Below are positions 11,295 through 21,011 of a stretch of 64,000 nt of DNA, in pieces. The stretch comes from Fallopia convolvulus (taxonomy: Eukaryota > Streptophyta > Magnoliopsida > Caryophyllales > Polygonaceae). A program made the translations under genes and the position numbers. The first letter of the stretch is position 1. Every line of letters begins with the position of its first letter. A model generated the notes under the pieces. The model saw only the letters and a program-made list of their open reading frames with translations, was not told the DNA's origin and ran no database searches. Location: NCBI GenBank assembly GCA_964016875.1, contig OZ024723.1:14382074-14446073 (forward strand), given 5' to 3'.

Positions 11295-12760
11295 GCATTG
11301 GGTTATATATAGGAGCACAAGTCATAGATCGTGGTTAGAGACAAGGGGGAGAAATATAGTATCTGTCTTAAACAGGTGAGTATAAACCGAAGATTAAATC
11401 CTATGTGCCATTTATGACATATATATATATATATACAAGGTTATTAAAATCGATATTCTAAGATCGGATCACGAAAGGTCTTATGGATCGGATCGTAGGA
11501 TCGTATAATCTTCTATAAAACTAAATGTCTTTGACAATTAATGCTCATAAATCTAATATTATTTCATACAAATCATATTAATCATGTACTTAATATTGAA
11601 ACCTATAGAATACCAAAACTCAAAAAACTGTTTTTTCTTGTATGAAGTTGTTAAATAATTTGTTTGTATTTTAATTTAGTAGATGAAGTATTGTTTTGAA
11701 TTTGATTGCTTAAGTTGGAAAAAAAGGATTAAAATATAGAATTTGAAACGTATATGACGATCTTAAACGGGGTAGAATTTGTACATGGGACTGCATAAAA
11801 TCTTCGAGGCTCCTTATGTAACCCAATAACTAATTTAAGTTGTAGGGTTTTATTAGTTAAATTTCCGACCAAAAAAGAAACAGTAGTTAAATTAGGTTGC
11901 ATGTCCAATAAAATAACTTAAATCAATACAAAAAGAATATCATTTATTTCGACCAAAAAAAAGAATATCATTTATTTATAGTAGAGAGGAAGATATTTTA
12001 ATTATGTTACCATAAACTACAAAAATACAAACTTAAAATGACCTAAACCAGAATTATGAAATCAATAATTTGACTTGAAGCTAGATAAGATCAACCGACT
12101 CATTTCAAGGTTAGGGGGCACCATTTTATTCATAAATCATAACCCAATCAAATTTAACTTGTAAATACCCTAAACTTAACCCAGCCCATGCGAGTTTGTG
12201 ACCCTATGGAATATAGACATGTCTATAATTGACATATTAAACCCTATTTCTTACCACTATCTATAAACCCTATTTCTTACCACTATCTCTATTGGCGGTT
12301 CTGCTCCGCTTCATAAGAATATGCAAATTTGCAACGCTTTATAAGAATCTGGTTGTGATTTTCAAGTTTTTAGACAATCTGTTATTATACAAGCATGCAA
12401 TTTCATTACAAGAACAAGGTTTCTTACATGTAAATGTCTTGAAAGCTGAATAATTACCATTAACAAAGACTACTAATGTGGTGTGCATTTCAATTAGCTA
12501 TGCCTCCATTTTGTTGTTGCTAGCCAAATACCACTATTTTTCCTGGTGTATCTTTCAAATAATTCATGCAACCCGAAGTTCACCATATGACAAGATTTTA
12601 GCATTACTAATCTGCGACTTTGAGCAGCTTAATCCTCAAAATATGTTCTTTCATGCAGAGCTGAATGTCAAATAGCAGAATCTGAGAATATGGTGAGTTG
12701 CTGGAATGTGGTAGACAGTGTGGTAGTTGATACTTGATAGTTCAAAATCCTTGTTGCATA
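11295..12760. other. Spacer between Copia-1 and the peptidyl-tRNA hydrolase gene
   Basis: AT-rich, no convincing coding sequence. A 25-bp motif (accctatttcttaccactat + ctata) is repeated in tandem around 12240-12290. The part just left of 12760 is presumably the 3' UTR of the minus-strand gene. Confidence 0.5.
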
Positions 12761-14945
12761 TCAAACTTTGTGATACTTGAATTTCTGACTCAGATTAAAC
12801 CTTGTCATACTATCATTAAATCCGTTGAAGACCAAAGTCCTCACAGCATCTACTCCTTGTTCCAGGGCTGCATCAATCTATGCACAAGAAACCAAAAATT
12901 CAGTCTAGCAAATTTACAAGGGTTCTTTCTAAATATATATATTCTAATGATGCCAATGAAAAATACATCCAACATCTATTTTTTTCAAATATGAAGATAG
13001 AACATTTGAAGGATGATGAACCTGCTTCCTCTCAGATGGACTGAACTTTTGTAAGAGAAAAGCTTTCATGTCCATGGTTCCTGGTGGATTTCCAATTCCT
13101 ACAAAATGTCTCCAAATAAAAAATAAAAAAATATGACACCACATGAAAATGTGTAACTGTATCAGTACCTCAGGTTTGATATGATACCAAATCAGTTTCT
13201 TGATATATTCATACATCAAACCTTATCACACCTAGATAAGTATTTTCCATAATAGTAGTTCTAATGTGCAAATTTCTACTAATAGACCATGAATGCTTAA
13301 GCTACCAACACTAAAAAAGCACCATCGCAACCATCAGTACAAACTATTTCGATCATTTTCCCTTCTTTTGATCTAATACAAGTTTTGTATAAAACATATT
13401 TGCAGCACAGACAAATGGGGTCAAATGCTAAACTATTACTACAAGTATGAGCAACTTGTGAAGCAAAAGTGCAATGCAAAGTTGTAGACTAACAAAGAGA
13501 AACTGACCTATGCACACACGTGGGAATTCACGACGACTATCCAAATGTGCCATCACACTCTTCACCCTGAAAAGAAGCAAAAACAAAACAATTGTAAAAA
13601 ATAACATGCAATGCCGAGAAATTCAATTATAATAGTATTTATTTGATTCATACAAAATAGGCTTCTAAGTTGAATTCGTGCTACTAAAACAACACTTATA
13701 TTCAAATCGAACACGTTCTTTTCCCCTTCCAACTCATCTTTAACCAGAAAAATAGCTCAACATACCCACTATGATAGCCATGCCCTCCTTTTTGTTGAAG
13801 CCTTAAAACACCATTAGGTAAATTCATCTCATCGTAAACCTAAAAAAATATCAGAATAGTTTGTAAACTTATGTTTTAAAGCAAGCTAGATAATTTGGTT
13901 CAAAATGAATTTTCATAATATTAAGAGATAGCATTTGATAGTGCATACCAGCAAGATGTGTCGCAGGGGTACTTTGTAGTAAGCAGCCAGTGGCCCAACC
14001 TTGAAAAGAAAAATGCCAGATTCAACAGTTCAGCATGACGCATACAATCATGAAATTAAGGAATCTAGCGATTTAGTCAAGGAAATGCAAGTTGTTTACA
14101 AGGGAAAAAGTGTTCAGACAGCATAAATTCTGCAAAGATGAGATCATGAGCATTTACCGATTCTCCAATGTAATTCATATATGCTTGAGGCTTTGCCAGC
14201 AAGACAGGCACTTGCCCTACTGAACCTGCACTGATTTTTACAAAACAGAAAGTTCACCATAACCATATTCAAGCAAAGAATGCGACCATGTTAAGAAGAT
14301 GAACATAGGACACAAAACAAAAACAAACACACACCTAAGCCTATTAGAGCCTTTGACTGTATTGTATTCAATACGATGCCTTCTTTCTCCGAGATCTGAT
14401 CAATCAATTCAAAACCAACCTGATAAAGCAGAGATAGCAACAAAATTATTTAATGGTTCATGAAGTTTCACATGCAGATGAAACAAAACCAAGATAATAA
14501 GCACACCAGGGTATAATTTAGCCCCATTTATGTCACCCAAAGGCCAATACATTGCTAATTTGAAAATTGGTCTTTCGATTGAAGATTCAAGCATTATCCT
14601 ATCGCTATCATCATCAAGTGTCCAGAATAGATTCAGATTACGGACAACAAATCACAAAAAACAACTAAAAATCACAACTTGTTACATTCAAAGGCAGAAA
14701 CTGAATCAGACTAATTAAATTGCAAATTTGCAAGAAGGGTGATTACATTATGGCGAGTACCGTGATACTTATTCCCAGGGTTTCCAAGTCCGACGATTAG
14801 CCAGGGTGTATATTCCACTTTAGCTGCTCCATTTGCACACACACGAAAACGTGTCGTGGTCGAAATCGACCTCTTTGCACTAAAATTCCGGGTTAGCGGG
14901 AGTGAAAAGGAACTTGTAGGTGATACTCCGGTTATCAACGTAGAT
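12761..14945 (-). CDS. Chloroplast-type peptidyl-tRNA hydrolase (CRS2-like), eight recognisable exons
   Basis: Peptidyl-tRNA hydrolase cleaves peptidyl-tRNA released from stalled ribosomes; the plant CRS2-like branch is plastid-targeted. Exons on the minus strand, all with GT-AG introns and compatible phases: 14747-14938 (at least), 14335-14419, 14158-14225, 13949-13999, 13766-13839, 13508-13566, 13022-13098, 12761-12877. Joined from 14938 they give 241 in-frame codons including the stop. Motifs: WLIVGLGNPGNKYHGTRHN (substrate Asn and catalytic His), AYMNYIGES, DEMNLPNGVLRLQQKGGHGY, FPRVCIGIGNPPGTMDMKAF and C-terminal FNLSQKFKYHKV. A basic Ser/Thr-rich region before residue 37 looks like a transit peptide. 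Odd points: there is no ATG in the first recognised exon (14938 is TTG, and an in-frame TGA lies at 14951-14953 just upstream of a possible acceptor at 14946-14947), so an upstream exon is needed; and GYHSGVKS has Ser where the family normally has Asn. Confidence 0.9.
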
Positions 14946-15014
14946 CTGTTTCAAATATAAAATTGAAATACATTCAACCAGAATACATTGAAAAACCTAA
15001 GCTAAGCAATACAA

Positions 15015-15085
15015 TTACAAAGATAGAGGAAAATTGAGGGGTAGAAGGCGGAAATGCTAGGTTTTGAGAAGCTGGAGGAGATCAT
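15015..15085 (-). CDS. Candidate 5' coding exon of the peptidyl-tRNA hydrolase (uncertain)
   Basis: An ATG at 15083-15085 on the minus strand opens MISSSFSKPSISAFYPSIFL, which looks like a plastid transit-peptide start, 140 bp upstream of the first recognised exon. Possible donors (CTTT|gtaatt, AATT|gtattg) both leave one extra base, which does not restore the downstream frame with the acceptor at 14946-14947. The joining is therefore unresolved: the exon may be wrong, or the 5' end may be damaged. Confidence 0.3.
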
Positions 15086-15222
15086 TTTTATGGCAAAATG
15101 GGATAATTCGAAGTCTAGTCCGAAAATTGCAACAGTCCAGCACTGAATTTGTGGACAGGAAAACGCAAACCATACACACTTACCGAGTAGGCGAAGGGTG
15201 GAAGCCCAATCTCGACGAATAA

Positions 15223-15390
15223 CCGGCGAAGTTGGGAAGACAGACCGACGGTTATTCGCCCAGTGCCCACCCAATCGCCGGCGAAGTTGGGAAGACAGAC
15301 CGACGGTTATTTTGGACGGCGATTAGCTTTACCTCAGTAAAAAGGGATAATGGCCCAAATTATTTTGGACGGCGATTAGCTTTACCTCAG
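15223..15390. repeat. Two interlocked direct repeats at the CLPP4-duplication junction
   Basis: A 34-bp unit (ccggcgaagttgggaagaca...) occurs at 15223-15256 and 15278-15311. A 31-bp unit (ttattttggacggcgattag...) occurs at 15307-15337 and 15360-15390. The last base pairs of the second unit abut the point where similarity to the CLPP4 exon begins. The pattern looks like templated filler left by double-strand break repair. Confidence 0.85.
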
Positions 15391-15660
15391 GAGCAGCCCC
15401 ATGGCGTCGCTCTCGGCGACGCGCATCGCCGTTGCCGGAGACTGCGGGCCAGAGGCTTCGATTCGGCCGTCGAACCCTAGGTCGAACACCGGAGAAACCA
15501 GTGATTGGTGGGACCGGGAGGAGCTCGGTAAAGCAAAAGAAGGCAAGCGCGAAGAAGAAGGGAGAAGAAGGTGATTGTAACGAAGAGGTTTGGAAGATTT
15601 GAGAGAAGGGTTGAAGGGGTGAAGAGGAGAGATAGAGGAGGAGAGGGAGAGGACATTCAT
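15382..15660 (-). pseudogene. Truncated duplicate of the CLPP4 5' exon
   Basis: The minus-strand reading from the ATG at 15658-15660 repeats the CLPP4 transit peptide of 1-307 nearly base for base, through AMRVAESDAMGLLL. After that codon it departs from the gene and meets a stop (AGG TAA at 15382-15387). Similarity to the window-edge copy also extends upstream of the ATG (15661-15770 versus 308-420) and resumes at about 16926-17040 beyond an inserted MULE-like element. The ClpP catalytic domain is absent, so it cannot make a protease subunit; a short plastid-targeted peptide is conceivable but unlikely. Confidence 0.85.
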
Positions 15661-15819
15661 GGTTGCTTCTGTGGAGAGGATTAGGGTAAGGTCAGGTGCG
15701 AGCAGAGAAAGGGGCAAGGAGATACGGACTGTTTAAGTATTTTGATAGTGGATCAAATGAGGTGAAAATGTGTTTCTACCAAAAAAAAAAAAATGAGGTG
15801 AAAATGTGTTTTTTTCCTT

Positions 15820-16925
15820 GGCCAAATACATCTATACGTACTTTGCGAGTTTCAACTAAATACTATTTTTTGTCATTTAGACACTCATTGCTTGAGTGAA
15901 ATTCACTCGCGATGACGTAGATGTCATATATATGCCATGTAGGTGCCACATAGATGCCACATATATAATTATTTTTATTTTCTGATTTAATAAATAGATA
16001 AAATTATTAAAAAACCCACAATCTATATCTATTAAAAAAATCCCAATTTGACCAAAAAATAAAAAAAATCCCAAATTTATCTTTCTATTAAAAAAATTCA
16101 AGATCTATTTCTTAAATCCACCTCCCATGGCATCATCCCAATATCATTTTCCTAGATCTGATTCCTAGAACCAGAGAGAAAGGAACGACGGAATCGGGAT
16201 TTCGAATTCTTCACCGCCGGCATATACAGACTCGAGAACTCGAATTCTTAACCGCCAACAGATCTGCCATTCTTCTCTCGCCCAAATTGCTTAGTTCTCC
16301 ACCATCTTCTTCGTTTCACTAATCGAAAGCCACGCAATTGGGGAAGGCATCCAGCCTTTTCTTTTGATCGACCTTCTCTCGCATGAGCACCCATTTGCCC
16401 ACGCAAAGGGCTTTCCAAGTTGAATCCTTTTCAAATCGCGCACAAGGGCTTTCCAAGATTTAGAAACGAAGAATGTGGAATTAGAGCTTCACCTTGGCTC
16501 TCATGGCGATCGAGTGAAGGTCGTTTTTTTCAAAACCCTAGAAATCACTGATGGAACCTGCACCGTCGAAGTAGGACAACTCTCTCCCGAGTTCATCGTT
16601 CTGTCGTCCTACTCTCTCCCGAGTCTCTGGTTTTCTGCCCAGCAGATCCAGATCTGGATGAAAACAAAAGGCAAAGGAAAAAAAGGAAACAAATAAAAGA
16701 AAAGAAATGAAAGAATACATAAAAGAAAAAAAAATCCAAATTGGTTAAAAATACGTTTCCCACTTGCATATTCAGAGGGTGAGTCTCACGCTCTATGCCA
16801 CATCAACGATTAGGGTTTAATAGACAAAATTTAGTTAAGTCTAGGTGCTTATTTGAAACTCGTAAAATACAGGGTGGTAATCGGCAAAAACGTGCAAGTT
16901 TAGTGACCTATAGATGTATTTCGCC
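15820..16925. mobile_element. Non-autonomous MULE-like element (MULE-1)
   Basis: Termini ggccaaatacatctata and, on the other strand, ggcgaaatacatctatagg form inverted repeats. The 10 bp on each side (ttttttcctt at 15810-15819, tttttccctt at 16926-16935) match with one change, the 9-11-bp target size typical of Mutator-like elements. The window-edge CLPP4 copy lacks this 1.1-kb segment, giving an empty-site comparison. There is no transposase. The interior (about 16100-16700) has GC-richer, gene-like sequence with no long ORF, possibly a captured gene fragment. Terminal and subterminal motifs (gatgccatgtaggtgccac) are shared with MULE-2 at 59.1-60.4 kb. Confidence 0.75.
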
Positions 16926-16935
16926 TTTTTCCCTT

Positions 16936-17905
16936 TGTTTTTTTAACTTTTTACATCTGTAAATGTGTGATGCTATAATAATAGAACATTTCATTTTTTT
17001 TGGTAGAAAATAGAACTTTTCATTAATAATACTGATTGCTACCCTCTACCAGTAGAAATGCACGCGCCTCACGCGCTTGAAATTTCCCCCATCAATCTGG
17101 CCCAAACCTTAGCGTCGCCATGGACGCCGCCACTAGAGCACCTCGATTCCGACATGCTCCGCCACCCGACACCGTCCCTACACCACTCCAAAAGGAGATT
17201 CAACCTCAAGATCAAGCCATGGATAAACACCCCGCTCTGATTTCAAAATCCCCTAATCCAAGAACGAAATCCCTACATAGAGTTTGTGTGGATCCCAATC
17301 TGCTTAATCGCGCTCAATTTTTACGCCCTCACACGTAATTGCACAAGAAAGTGTATGGTGATACCGGCGACCTTTCCGATTCCCAGCCTTGTTCCCTCTT
17401 CCTCTAGGAGCTTATTTGAGGTTCCGCTTGAATCTCGGTTTCTAATGGTGGTTCGACGCTCGAATATTATGAAGGAGCGGGAGTGGGCGGATGAGAATGG
17501 TGGTCGCCTCGTTGCAATGAGGCCTAAGGTCTTTATGAGGCCACAAAACATAAATCGGCATTCCTTTCAACTTCTGGTGGTTCTTGGGTTTGGCCGGTGG
17601 AGGCGTCGTCGGAAGCTTGCGACCATCGGGTTGCCTGGTCTGGCTCTTGGTCAGGTGCGTTGCTCATGCTTCTCCCTATGGGCTTGGATCTAAACCCCAC
17701 AACAACAATTGGTGGTGCCGTAAGCACGTGTCCTCTTCTGTCTTTCCTTTTGATCAATCTATCTTTGCATGCCCCTCGGTTGCCTTGATGACCGACTTTA
17801 ACTTTGCTCATAGCTCTTCTTTATTCTTCTTAGCTTACCATGTCAACCTGATTTCTTTACTGATGTGCTCAATAAGCAGACATAGCCAATTGTTGTTCAA
17901 CCTTT
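16936..17905. other. Upstream flank of the duplicated CLPP4 exon, then unassigned GC-richer sequence
   Basis: 16936-17040 continues the similarity to positions about 430-490. From 17040 to 17905 the sequence is GC-richer with several overlapping open frames (the longest 135 codons, 17286-17693), none recognisable. It resembles the 5' region of plant LINEs but lacks diagnostic domains. Confidence 0.4.
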
Positions 17906-18813
17906 TGATGTGATTCCATCTACCGATCCATGGCCCCATGAGTTGAGTGAAGATTCCATCCCTAAAGACAAGCCCAATGTGCACGATAAAGGGGAGCCAA
18001 TACTTGGACAAGCAACCAAAGACGATGTTCGAGGCGCTAAGAAGCCGAGTCAAGGAGCCATGCCCAATCTTGGGCGCATCACACGAGCCCTAGCTAAGTC
18101 TATACTAGACAAAATCAAGGAGGAGCTCATGGCTCATAAGTTTCCGATGGCTAATGACGGTGAAGGTTGGAGTTTTATTGTGCTTCACGGTTCTAAGTGA
18201 CATTTCTACGGTTAAGGACACTTTATAAGTTTTCGGGATTTCGGGTTAATTTATGTAATTTCCTTAAGTGAGGGGGTTGATTTTGTAAGGCTTTGTGTTA
18301 GGTTTAAGGTCGGCCTCCTCCTCCTCCTCATTGCTAGAGATTGGACGAAAATACTCTCTTGTTGCTTACTTTTCCTTGCAATTTCAATTCAAGTCTTGTT
18401 CTTGTATTTCGTTCGTTCAATTATCGTTGTTCAAGTTGTTGGTGAGTAATATCCGACAATTTGGGCATCTTAGTTTGTTTGAGAGCTTGGTGAGTCATAT
18501 CCAAGTTGTCAAGCATCCATATCCCCTTGTTCTCCCCATTTCGATCCATCATCCATCTCGGTGGTTTCTGTACCCCCTCAGTAAAATCGACATATCTTTT
18601 AATCCACTCATTATCTAGGTCTGAAATTTTGAGAGATTAAACTAGACTCAGAGATCTAACTTCTAGAATTGGAATCACTCAATTCCGAGTTCGGACGAGG
18701 AAGATCCATCTAGTTGAAGACGGGTCAGTTGCGTGGTGTTTATTGTCGGAATTCCTTGGATTCTCGTGGCGATCTCTTTGCACCATCATTCCCTTCCATC
18801 GATCCGGCCATCA
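17906..18813 (+). repeat. Left LTR of the non-autonomous gypsy element
   Basis: 908 bp. It contains a copy of the last ~98 codons of the element ORF (17910-18200) because the ORF end lies in the LTR. It ends CCATCA two bases before the primer-binding site. Confidence 0.93.
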
Positions 18814-19415
18814 AGTGGTATCAGAGCCACGCGAAGGTATCGCCATCTAAATCTTGTTCCGACCTTGAATTTCCACTTGTTGCAAGTTTTAGGTTCGAAC
18901 TCTTTATTGGCTGCGTTGTGTTGTTCTGTGCGACCATAGTGTCCTTGTTGTGTGTTGTTGTGGTCGTTTCTTTGTCTTGATCTTGTGGTTGTCTTGGCTG
19001 AGTGTGTGTTCAGCCATGGCTGCAAACCATGCTCAAAAAACGTTCCAATAGAACACCAAAAGAGTCTTCAAAAGTTGGTAGTTGAAAGGGTGCATTTGTT
19101 GCTTGATTAATGTCTTCCTTTAGTGCTTGATTTAAGTGTGTCTTGCTGAATTTGGCTGAGTAAAAACGTGGGAATTGAGTCCATAATCCAGCTTTCTTTT
19201 GACCCCTTTATATCATTACATGCTTGTTGTTGGTTACGGTGCTAGGATACGGGAACGACACCAAGACGAGACATCTTGTGTTATTGTGTTTGAGCTTTTC
19301 TTGTTCCATTTTGTTGGTCATCTCCTACTTGCAACTTGTCGGATTTTCATCTCGGGCAAGTCTTGGTGATTAATTTGTGTGACCTTTATACCTTGATCTT
19401 TTTCTTGTTTTTACG

Positions 19416-20399
19416 ATGACAAGTGTAGGTGATGACAAGAATAAGGAACAAGTTGAGGAGTCCTCCAACTCGGTGGCTGCCATGTTGCAATCCTTCCAAC
19501 AATCCATGCAACAATCTTTGGAAGCTATGGAGACACGCATGGATGCCTTGGAGCGCCGAATCCTAGGGCTGGACGAGAGGACACAAGTGCCTCAAGTGGT
19601 GAAGATCAAGGAGACACAAGAAGAGGATAAAGGTTCGAGGACGACCCCTTGTAAAGGAGAGGAGACTTCCTTCCAACAAAGAGTGATGAGTGACACAGAA
19701 CAACCAAAAAGAGAGACTCCTTTCCATGGATTGGAAGAACTCATTACCATCAAGTGTCCAATAGAATTGATGCACATATTGCAAGAAGAGGAGAAAGTTG
19801 TGGAATTGTCTCCTAAAATCAAGCATCGTCCTACCATCACTCCTAGCTCCATGAACTCGTTGGCGACAACATGGATGGATGCATTTCCTATGATTCCTTC
19901 ATGTTTGCCCTTCTTGCTCCATGAGGAGGACGAGGCTGTTTTAGTCACTCCAAGCGGTGATTACATTCCCTTTCTTGTGGAGGCCAAGAAGGATGTCTTT
20001 GTCATGGAGAATGCCACACCAAGGGAGCTAGAAGCCCTACCTTCTTTGTTGAGCTCACAAGGCTTGATAGATTCGAGGACGAATCTTTTTGAAGGGGAGG
20101 AGGATGATGTGATTCCATCTACCGAGTCATGGCCCCATGAGTTGAGTGAAGATTCCATCCCTAAAGACAAGCCCAATGTGCACGATAAAGGGGAGCCAAT
20201 ACTTGGACAAGCAACCAAAGACGATGTTCGAGGCGCTAAGAAGCCGAGTCAAAGAGCCATGCCCAATCTTGGGCGCATCACACGAGCCCTAGCTAAGTCT
20301 ATACTAGACAAAATCAAGGAGGAGCTCATGGCTCATAAGTTTCCGATGGCTAATGACGGTGAAGGTTGGAGTTTTATTGTGCTTCACGGTTCTAAGTGA
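19416..20399 (+). CDS. Gag-like protein fused to a gypsy pol C-terminal tail (327 aa)
   Basis: The intact 327-codon frame starts with an acidic, Gln-rich helical segment (AAMLQSFQQSMQQSLEAMET, near residues 21-40, then RMDALERRILGLDERTQ), which looks like the coiled-coil N-terminus of plant gypsy Gag. The middle part is not recognised. Near residue 217, LIDSRTNLFEGEEDD matches the sequence that ends Pol in many gypsy elements, and LGRITRALAKSILDKIKEEL near 281 matches their TRARAK-type tail. The central pol enzymes appear to have been deleted, joining Gag to the Pol tail. The last 98 codons lie in the 3' LTR. An open frame in a fairly diverged element hints at selection or recency. Confidence 0.75.
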   Translation: MTSVGDDKNKEQVEESSNSVAAMLQSFQQSMQQSLEAMETRMDALERRILGLDERTQVPQVVKIKETQEEDKGSRTTPCKGEETSFQQRVMSDTEQPKRETPFHGLEELITIKCPIELMHILQEEEKVVELSPKIKHRPTITPSSMNSLATTWMDAFPMIPSCLPFLLHEEDEAVLVTPSGDYIPFLVEAKKDVFVMENATPRELEALPSLLSSQGLIDSRTNLFEGEEDDVIPSTESWPHELSEDSIPKDKPNVHDKGEPILGQATKDDVRGAKKPSQRAMPNLGRITRALAKSILDKIKEELMAHKFPMANDGEGWSFIVLHGSK

Positions 20400-21011
20400 C
20401 ATTTCTACGGTTAAGGACACTTTATAAGTTTTCGGGATTTCGGGTTAATTTATGTAATTTCCTTAAGTGAGGGGGTTGATTTTGTAAGGCTTTGTGTTAG
20501 GTTTAAGGTCGGCCTCCTCCTCCTCCTCATTGCTAGAGATTGGACGAAAATACTCTCTTGTTGCTTACTTTTCCTTGCAATTTCAATTCAAGTCTTGTTC
20601 TTGTATTTCGTTCATTCAATTCTCGTTGTTCAAGTTGTTGGTGAGTAATATCCGACAATTTGGGCATCTTAGTTTGTTTGAGAGCTTGGTGAGTCATATC
20701 CAAGTTGTCAAGCATCCATATCCCCTTGTTCTCCCCATTTCGATCCATCATCCATCTCGGTGGTTTCTGCACCCTCTCAGTAAAATCGATATATCTTTCA
20801 ATCCACTCATCATCTAGGGCTGAAATTTTGAGGAGTTAAACTAGATTCAGAGATCTAACTTCTATAATTGGAATCACTCAATTCCGAGTTCGGACGAGGA
20901 AGATCCAGCCAGTTGAAGACGGGTCAGTTGCGTGGTGTTTGTTGTCGGAATTCCTTGGATTCTCGTGGCGATCTCTTTGCACCATCATCTCCTCCATCGA
21001 TCCATTCATCA
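20105..21011 (+). repeat. Right LTR of the non-autonomous gypsy element
   Basis: 907 bp, about 25 differences from the left LTR by eye. The element ORF terminates inside it at 20399. Confidence 0.93.

Larger units (their letters stand above)
17906..21011 (+). mobile_element. Complete non-autonomous gypsy-type LTR element with single ORF
   Basis: Direct LTRs at 17906-18813 (908 bp) and 20105-21011 (907 bp), TGATGTG...CATCA, about 97 % identical by eye. Target duplication ccttt at 17901-17905 and 21012-21016. Primer-binding site TGGTATCAGAGCC at 18816-18828, two bases after the LTR. Purine tract GAAGGGGAGGAGGA just before the right LTR. The interior is only about 1.3 kb, with no protease, RT or integrase, so mobility would depend on a related autonomous element. 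The LTR starts inside the ORF, as in some gypsy (Tekay/Reina-like) elements. Confidence 0.92.

Noticed and set aside
14938..14938. TTG at 14938 as the start codon of the peptidyl-tRNA hydrolase
   Set aside because: Non-AUG initiation is rare in plants, and a plausible splice acceptor lies just upstream; a missing 5' exon is more likely.
17906..21011. Direct repeats at 17.9 and 20.1 kb as a tandem gene duplication
   Set aside because: TG...CA ends, PBS, PPT and a ccttt target duplication show that these are LTRs.
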